Shown here piece by piece: positions 7,010 to 11,650 of a stretch of 11,650 bases of DNA. The notes below the pieces were generated by a model. That model searched no databases. It was not told the DNA's origin and saw only the letters and a list, made by a program, of their open reading frames with translations. A program made the translations under genes and the position numbers. Source of the DNA: Chrysochromulina parva (Eukaryota > Haptophyta > Prymnesiales > Chrysochromulinaceae); assembly GCA_002887195.1 (NCBI GenBank), contig PJAB01001894.1, positions 1 through 11,650 of the forward strand, read 5' to 3'. Positions within the stretch are counted from its first letter, which is position 1; the number at the start of each line of letters is the position of its first letter.

Positions 7010-7598
7010 AGCAATCGTGTACTTGCCAAAGTTAGATATATGTTTGTCTGCCCCGCGAAGCGCGATGGAGAACGCGAGACTCGTGAGTCGTGTCGACTTG
7101 CGCGATCCTGGTTACCGTGGAACCTACACTCACGCAAAGGTCGCATTCGACATTGCAAATTGTTACGCTCCATTCGGATTCGCATTCCGCATTGACGTTT
7201 CTACAGTTCGCCATGCAGATGGCATCCGTACATGCTGATTGCTGTTATTCGGGCTTGTACGCCATCGATCTAGGATCTTGGTACTTCGATGGCGGCGTGG
7301 CGCCTCGGCCGCGATCGCGAGTAGACCGGCCATTGGCGCCATCATGGGCGCTCGGTATACCGTTCTCCAGCACTCCCCCCATGCTCCGTCTGATGACTGG
7401 TTGACTGCTGCTTGCTTGGCTCAAGGCCGACACAGGAATCCTAGGTGCAAGATCAAGATTAAGAATGGTGCTGGGCTATGCTCCAAAAGCTGAGCGATGT
7501 GCGATGCCACCTCGCCGCTCTGCAACTTGCGTCGCGAGCAGGTCGAGACTCAAAGAGCTTGCAGAGAGATGTCCCGAGTGGTTCCCATCCAGCCGTCC

Positions 7599-9212
7599 TC
7601 ATTGTGAACGCGTAGAAGGAGGAGTGCTTCCATTGTGATCGCTGCGCCCGCCGAACCAAGAAGCGTTTTTCAAGGCAGTCCCCCCCCCTCCAGCCGCCGG
7701 CGCCGGCGGCTCGGGGTGGGAGCTGCTGTTGACCAGCTGATCGAGCTTACCCTCGAGCCGCAATATATACTGCTCCGTGCGCTCGGTCCGCTGCTCCATG
7801 CGTTCGATCAGCTTGGAGAGAGCATCATCACCAAGTCCCTCGATAGGGTTCGCATCGATCCCCTCGAGGCTCTTCTTCGTCGACAGCTCTTCCTTGAGAT
7901 AGTCGATAAAAAGGGTCACCTCGTTATCTGTGAGGCCCGCGGGAGGCGGCGCGACGAATTGGTCGAGGAGCACAGCGACGACGACGTTGGACATCACCAT
8001 GCTTGTCAGGATGATGAAGGAGACGAAGAAGAAACTCACCGTGAACGCACTCCGCTGGTACAGCCCGAACGTGAGAGGTCGTGCGAGCGCCTCGAAGTTC
8101 GAGTCGCCCGTCATGATCTCGAAGAGCGTGTACATCGCGCGCGAGTAGGTGCCGTAGTACTCGATGCCGTGCGTGTAGCCGCGCGGCGTCGTCGAATCCA
8201 CAACGTGCCTGATGCTGCCGAGGTCGTCCGTCATGTACGTGCCGTTGATGCCAAAGTCGCGGAAGAGCTCGACGGCGAGGATGGCGTAGATGCAGTAGAA
8301 GATGAACAGAATCGCGAAGGCATTCGACACGCCCGGGACGGCCGCGATCAGTGCGACGACAATCTTGTTCAGCGACTTGACCCGTTTGAAGAGGCGGAAG
8401 ACGCGGAACGCTCGCAGCAGCTTGAGCTGAGAAATGGGACCTGTCACGCCCGCCAGCAGCACAACGCCCACCCCGGTGATAATAAAGTCGAAGACGTTCC
8501 ACCCGCTGTACCAGAAGCGCTTCCCAAAGCCAAAGCCGTACATGTTCCACAGCAGCTCGACCAGGAAGATGGCATTGAACGCGGTGTCAAAGCTGATCCA
8601 AAGCTCCGCGTACTTCAATTCTTTGGGGTCGGGGTCGTACTCCTTCTCGAGGATGTTGACGATGAAGTTGCCGATGATGACGGCCGCGACGGTCCATACG
8701 ACGATGGGATTGCAGTAGGCTTCGCGAACCTTAGCTTGATACGGCAGCGGTCTGTTCCCTAGGATGGAGTACTTTAAGAAGGGCTCCGATGGCTTGTACT
8801 TCTCGATCTCAAGATACATGGTCTGAAAGCCAACAAGGTCGACTGCAAAGCACTTTCCATCGTCGTTTATATACTTCCCCTCGTTGACGAGCGGCCCGCA
8901 CTCTGCGATCAAGCGCGAGGCCTGCTTCTCCGTCATGCCCCGTCCCAGCTCGTCGAGGCAGACAACGAACTCTTCCGCTTCGAGCAGGTTGCTCGAATCT
9001 TTGTCGATCCTCATGAAGGCCTTGTAAATCTTCCAGTGGATCCCTGGAGGGGGTCCATTCTTCAAGGCTCTTTTACGTAGCGCTGCATTTGCAGCAGCTA
9101 CCATACCCGCCATTGCCCTCGCCACCACGGCTCGGCACAACCACAGGGCTCTCTCCCAAATTCCACACTTCTCTCCAAAAATGCGCCCAATCAAAGTGCC
9201 AAGACGCCGCAC
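7599..9212 (-). CDS. Single-domain voltage-gated cation channel with N-terminal EF-hand (EukCat-like), copy 1
   Basis: This 537-residue plasma-membrane-type channel subunit should assemble as a tetramer. A canonical EF-hand loop starts at D70 (D70, D72, S74, E78, E81); a second EF-like segment near 117-129 lacks the final Glu. S1 is about 170-187, S2 204-224 (gating-charge acid E219), S3 238-256 (WNVFDF with D242), and S4 261-283 with K264, R267, R270, R273 and K276 at every third position. S5 is 295-316, the pore loop 358-378 and S6 389-420. The filter reads TGDSNFE (368-374). The Trp that normally follows the filter Ser in Nav/Cav/BacNav channels, kept in copy 2, is Asn372 here. Residues about 461-494 form a coiled coil, as in the C-terminal bundle of bacterial NaV channels. 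Ca2+ or Na+ selectivity cannot be read. The start could be Met1, or Met34/37, which align better with copy 2. Confidence 0.93.
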   Translation of the reverse strand: MRRLGTLIGRIFGEKCGIWERALWLCRAVVARAMAGMVAAANAALRKRALKNGPPPGIHWKIYKAFMRIDKDSSNLLEAEEFVVCLDELGRGMTEKQASRLIAECGPLVNEGKYINDDGKCFAVDLVGFQTMYLEIEKYKPSEPFLKYSILGNRPLPYQAKVREAYCNPIVVWTVAAVIIGNFIVNILEKEYDPDPKELKYAELWISFDTAFNAIFLVELLWNMYGFGFGKRFWYSGWNVFDFIITGVGVVLLAGVTGPISQLKLLRAFRVFRLFKRVKSLNKIVVALIAAVPGVSNAFAILFIFYCIYAILAVELFRDFGINGTYMTDDLGSIRHVVDSTTPRGYTHGIEYYGTYSRAMYTLFEIMTGDSNFEALARPLTFGLYQRSAFTVSFFFVSFIILTSMVMSNVVVAVLLDQFVAPPPAGLTDNEVTLFIDYLKEELSTKKSLEGIDANPIEGLGDDALSKLIERMEQRTERTEQYILRLEGKLDQLVNSSSHPEPPAPAAGGGGTALKNASWFGGRSDHNGSTPPSTRSQ

Positions 9213-9398
9213 ATCACGTCGTAGAGACAGGATTAATTCTTTCTAACTAGCCTCCGCGGTGTAAAACGATGTACGTAGATACGTTGATGACAGAGTGACG
9301 TTTGAGAGTATTCATGTGTGGCTTTGGAGATCTCTTGAGGCTATGAGGGTCTGTACCTTTTGGTCATTCCGATGTTGCCGCCCAGGGCGGGTCGCCGC
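9213..9398. other. Spacer between the tandem channel genes
   Basis: This 186-bp gap holds the 3' end region of channel copy 2 and the upstream region of channel copy 1, both transcribed leftward. It is less GC-rich than the genes. I see no copy of the CACACTGCA motif or of the foldback repeat found upstream of copy 2, so the two paralogues probably differ in control, unless they are cotranscribed. Confidence 0.45.
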
Positions 9399-11276
9399 TT
9401 AGCGTCGTAAGCGTTTGCGTTCGATCATCAGGTCAAGCTTCCCCGCGAGCCGGTCGAGCTTCCGCTCGAATTGTAACAGCGAAAACTCCAAATGCTCGGC
9501 GCGCCCACCCAATAGGCGATCGCTTTCAAGCCCCGTGGCACGCTCGGCCGGGAAAGGGACGACGCCGTTGAGCGAGGGCTCCATGTTTTCCGAGTCGGCG
9601 GCGTCGGGGGTCGTCACCCCCAATTTGTCCTTGATGAATTCGATGAGCACGGCTACCTCCGGGTCCGTCATGCCCTTGCCCGGCGGCGCGACCATGTTGT
9701 CGAGGAGCACGGCGATGACAACGTTGGACATGACCATGCTCGACAGGATGACGAAGCTAACGTAGTACGCACTGACGAAGAACTTGCTGTTCTGGTACAG
9801 CCCGAAAAGTAACGGCCGGTTGATCGACTCGGCCCACGAGTCACCTGTCATCACCTGGAAGAGCGTCAGCATCGCGCGCGTGTAGGTGCCGTAGTACTCG
9901 ATGCCGTGCGTGTAGCCGCGCGGCGTCGTCGAATCCGGGCGCGAGTAGTCGACATACTCGAACGAACAATCCTCGCACCGCGGGTCGAAGTCCGGAGTAG
10001 AAACATTGTTGAGCGCGTCGAAGACGAGGTAATAGCCCTCTTTGCCAAAGTCGCGGAAGATCTCGACGGCGAGGATGGCGTAGATGCAGAAGAAGATGAA
10101 GAGGATCACGAAGGCGTTCGTGACGCCCGGGACGGCCGCAATCAGTGACATAATGATCCTGTTCAGCGACTTGATCCGTTTGAAGAGGCGGAAGACGCGG
10201 AACGCTCGCAGCAGCTTGAGCTTGCTCAGCTCTCCTAGATCGATACCCGTCATTAGAAGAATGCCCACCGCCACGATGATAAAGTCGAAGACGTTCCACC
10301 CGCTGTGCCAGAAGCGCTTCCCAAAGCCATAACCGTACATGTTCCACAGCAGCTCGATTAGGAAGAGGATGTTGAACACGACGTCTGCTCCCTCCCAAAA
10401 GGGCGTAAACTTCATTCTCTCAAGGTCGGGGTCGTACTCCTTCTCGAGGATATTGATGATGAAGTTGGCCATGATGATCGCCGCGACGGTCCACACGACG
10501 ATGGGATTCGTGTAAGCGGCGCGTACCTCCTTTTGATACGGCAGCGGTCTCGGCTTCAACACCGGCTGATAGCGCTCGCGGCCCACACGGATGTAGCATC
10601 CAGCCGGCAGGTTGCGCAACCCAATTTGCTCGGGATGTTTGAACTGGAGCTTCTTTGCCGCGAGCGCGGCCGCGAGCGCGTCGTTGGTAATCTCGGCACC
10701 TGTCGCCTGCTCGTCTTCATCCATAAGCCGCCACAGAGCTGGATCGGGATAGATCCTTGGCAAGATCGAGTACTCCAAAAAGGGCTCGGTCGGCTTGAAT
10801 TCTTCGATCATTTTCATGAGCGTGGAGAATCCATGCACGTCGAGCTCATCATTGCTGCCCGAGGTCCTGTTGACGTGCCGGGCGCACTCGGTGACCAAGC
10901 GCGACGCCTGCCGCTCCGTCATGGTCCTGTCGAGCTGCTTGAGTGAGACCACCATCTCCGCCGCCTCAATATACCCGCTGCTATCCGTGTCCGCCGTTTG
11001 GAAAGCCTTGTACACCTTCGGATCGATATCGTGGGGGCAGCCTCTCGGCCGCCGATCGAGCGCCTTGTCGAATGATGCCGTGAGCTGTTTTGTGAGTTGT
11101 CTTGTGAGTTGTCTTGTGAGTTGTCGCTTGAGCATTTTCGCGGGTTGCTTGCGGGGGTCGGATTCCGAGGCTGCCGAGGCCGCCTCCGCTTGCATGCGCG
11201 CGCGCTTCTTCTTCAAAGCATGCATTGCGGCCGCCATTAGCACCGCCAAACGCGCCCCGTCCACGGGGGGCCACAC
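9399..11276 (-). CDS. Single-domain voltage-gated cation channel with N-terminal EF-hand (EukCat-like), copy 2
   Basis: This 625-residue paralogue of the neighbouring channel has the same plan. A canonical EF-hand loop starts at D96 (D96, D98, S100, E104, E107). S1 is about 258-277, S2 294-313 (E308), S3 328-345 (D331), S4 350-372 with K354, R357, R360, R363 and K366, S5 384-406, the pore loop 466-485 and S6 498-529. The filter is TGDSWAES (477-484) and keeps the family Trp481. C-terminal residues about 583-625 form a basic coiled coil. Differences from copy 1 are an N-terminal tetrapeptide repeat (RQLT-type, 51-66), an insert of about 68 residues between EF-hand region and S1 (about 173-240), and a longer extracellular S5-pore turret with C434 and C437. 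EukCat-type channels carry fast Na+/Ca2+ currents in algae; assignment to a subclass needs phylogeny. The start could also be Met14 (MAAAMHALKKK). Confidence 0.94.
   Translation of the reverse strand: MWPPVDGARLAVLMAAAMHALKKKRARMQAEAASAASESDPRKQPAKMLKRQLTRQLTRQLTKQLTASFDKALDRRPRGCPHDIDPKVYKAFQTADTDSSGYIEAAEMVVSLKQLDRTMTERQASRLVTECARHVNRTSGSNDELDVHGFSTLMKMIEEFKPTEPFLEYSILPRIYPDPALWRLMDEDEQATGAEITNDALAAALAAKKLQFKHPEQIGLRNLPAGCYIRVGRERYQPVLKPRPLPYQKEVRAAYTNPIVVWTVAAIIMANFIINILEKEYDPDLERMKFTPFWEGADVVFNILFLIELLWNMYGYGFGKRFWHSGWNVFDFIIVAVGILLMTGIDLGELSKLKLLRAFRVFRLFKRIKSLNRIIMSLIAAVPGVTNAFVILFIFFCIYAILAVEIFRDFGKEGYYLVFDALNNVSTPDFDPRCEDCSFEYVDYSRPDSTTPRGYTHGIEYYGTYTRAMLTLFQVMTGDSWAESINRPLLFGLYQNSKFFVSAYYVSFVILSSMVMSNVVIAVLLDNMVAPPGKGMTDPEVAVLIEFIKDKLGVTTPDAADSENMEPSLNGVVPFPAERATGLESDRLLGGRAEHLEFSLLQFERKLDRLAGKLDLMIERKRLRR
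11080..11127 (-). repeat. In-frame 12-bp repeat coding for (R/K)QLT x4
   Basis: Four adjacent 12-bp units (11080-11091, 11092-11103, 11104-11115, 11116-11127), the middle two identical, code for consecutive [RK]-Q-L-T tetrapeptides at residues 51-66 of channel copy 2. The segment is basic and may form an amphipathic helix just before the EF-hand. As an in-frame minisatellite it may vary in copy number between strains. Confidence 0.85.
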
Positions 11277-11351
11277 AGATCCCGAAAGTCTCCGAAATGG
11301 GGTTTTCGACTTTTTCGGTTTAGGGTCTTACGAGGTAAAGGTAGGAAGGTA

Positions 11352-11487
11352 GGAGGTACCACCCAAAGAGACAGACCAAGTCAGAGTCATCACACTGCGA
11401 CGCAAAACCGCCACACTGCACATCACACTGCATATCACAGTGGGCGTGCAGTGTGGCACTCTTGGTCACCTTTGGGTTGGTACCTCC
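11352..11487. repeat. Imperfect foldback inverted repeat
   Basis: The left arm GGAGGTACCACCCAAAG (11352-11368) plus GACCAAG (11374-11380) pairs with CTTGGTC (11461-11467) plus CTTTGGGTTGGTACCTCC (11470-11487), with a one-base bulge and a small internal loop. The inner part holds CACACTGC copies on both sides that extend the symmetry, including a perfect 10-bp pair (11411-11420 with 11447-11456). It could be a cruciform-forming regulatory region, a structured 5' untranslated region, or a small MITE-like element. No clear target-site duplication was seen. Confidence 0.7.
11391..11456. promoter_or_regulatory. Cluster of CACACTGCA motifs upstream of channel copy 2
   Basis: CACACTGCG is at 11391-11399, CACACTGCA at 11412-11420 and 11424-11432, and the reverse-complement copy at 11447-11455. 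They lie 115-180 bp upstream of the channel ATG at 11276. The same half-site forms the palindrome before the Cys-rich gene. Binding sites for one regulator are suggested but not shown. Confidence 0.4.
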
Positions 11488-11520
11488 GAAAGGAAAAGCA
11501 GAGAAAGTTGCCTTTTCCAC

Positions 11521-11533
11521 AAAAAATAAGAAA
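11521..11533 (-). terminator. RNA polymerase III terminator of the 5S gene
   Basis: Directly after the 3' end of the 5S gene the minus strand reads TTTTCTTATTTTTT. Runs of four and six T fit the oligo-T termination signal of RNA polymerase III. Confidence 0.85.
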
Positions 11534-11650
11534 ACGTGCAGCATATCGCCTTCCCGCGTGGTCCCCCACCGCAGTACTACCGATACTCGAGGCAGCTTAA
11601 CTTCGCTGTTCGGATGGGAAGCGGTGACCCTGCCTGATGTGGCCGCACGT
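11534..11650 (-). rRNA. 5S ribosomal RNA, eukaryotic nuclear type, about 117 nt
   Basis: Read on the minus strand, the RNA starts ACGTGCGGCC at the window edge and ends GCTGCACGT, and the two ends pair as a 9-bp helix I (one G-U). Conserved eukaryotic 5S blocks are present: CCCATCCGAACAGCGAAG, the box-A-type AGTTAAGC (minus strand of 11595-11602), and GTAGTACTGCGGTGGGGGACC-like box C sequence (minus strand of 11560-11580) followed by GGGAA. An oligo-T terminator follows. The closing helix ends at the last base of the window, so the gene is complete or within a few bases of complete. It lies on the same strand as the channel genes, 258 bp upstream of the ATG of copy 2, and would be transcribed by Pol III from internal promoters with TFIIIA. 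Confidence 0.93.

Larger units (their letters stand above)
6657..7598. other. Gene-poor interval, 942 bp
   Basis: I see no confident gene, tRNA or snRNA on either strand. The interval has a 12-bp palindrome GCCGGTACCGGC (6766-6777), a coding-like relic on the minus strand (6782-6901), an 11-bp tandem repeat TTAATGAGCCG (6988-7009) and an AT-richer stretch with GCATTC/GCATTG repeats (7142-7196). It should contain the promoter of the thioesterase/CS gene on its left and the 3' region of the channel gene on its right. Confidence 0.5.

Noticed and set aside
6657..7598. Search for spliceosomal snRNA, SL RNA or tRNA genes
   Set aside because: No U1, U2, U5 or U6 core motif and no tRNA box B seen on either strand by eye.
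7635..8762. 375-codon plus-strand open frame opposite channel copy 1
   Set aside because: Antisense mirror of a strongly supported channel gene; charged, repetitive composition, no domain.
7599..11276. Bacterial origin of the channels by horizontal transfer (NaChBac-type)
   Set aside because: The single-domain plan and C-terminal coiled coil are similar, but the N-terminal EF-hands, length and TGDS filter fit the eukaryotic algal channels better; base composition matches the neighbours.
11322..11330. Telomere-like TTTAGGG
   Set aside because: Only a single copy, so chance.

Overview
The window looks like nuclear DNA from a unicellular eukaryotic alga. It has long, mostly intronless GC-rich genes with eukaryotic content: an ADCK1-type ABC1 kinase, a eukaryotic-length Sua5, a PIH1-type CS domain and a eukaryotic 5S rRNA gene with a Pol III oligo-T terminator. 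Two single-domain voltage-gated channels with N-terminal EF-hands resemble the EukCat-type channels described from marine phytoplankton (diatoms, haptophytes and relatives). A haptophyte or pelagophyte-like alga is my best guess, but the sequence alone does not settle the lineage.

Layout. 1-384: upstream DNA with a strong hairpin and a 36-bp tandem repeat. 385-2049 (+): ABC1/ADCK kinase-like protein. 2050-2722: 673 bp without a gene, dense in inverted repeats and palindromes. 2723-3705 (+): unrecognised Cys-rich protein whose reading frame changes at about 3040-3046, inside a candidate zinc-binding cluster. 3706-3996: short convergent spacer. 3997-5403 (-): Sua5/YrdC threonylcarbamoyl-AMP synthase. 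5580-6656 (-): acyl-protein-thioesterase-like domain that lacks the nucleophilic serine, joined through a Pro-rich linker to a PIH1-type CS domain. 6657-7598: 942 bp with no confident gene, only a short coding-like relic. 7599-9212 (-) and 9399-11276 (-): tandem paralogous voltage-gated channels. 11277-11533: upstream region with a foldback repeat and repeated CACACTGCA motifs. 11534-11650 (-): 5S rRNA gene ending at the window edge.

The genes do not form one pathway. The housekeeping functions (tRNA t6A modification, ABC1 kinase, 5S rRNA) are independent of each other. The points of most interest are the channel pair with diverged pore filters but patches of near-identical DNA, the probable pseudoenzyme fused to a co-chaperone-type CS domain, and the unknown Cys-rich gene with a broken or unusually decoded frame.
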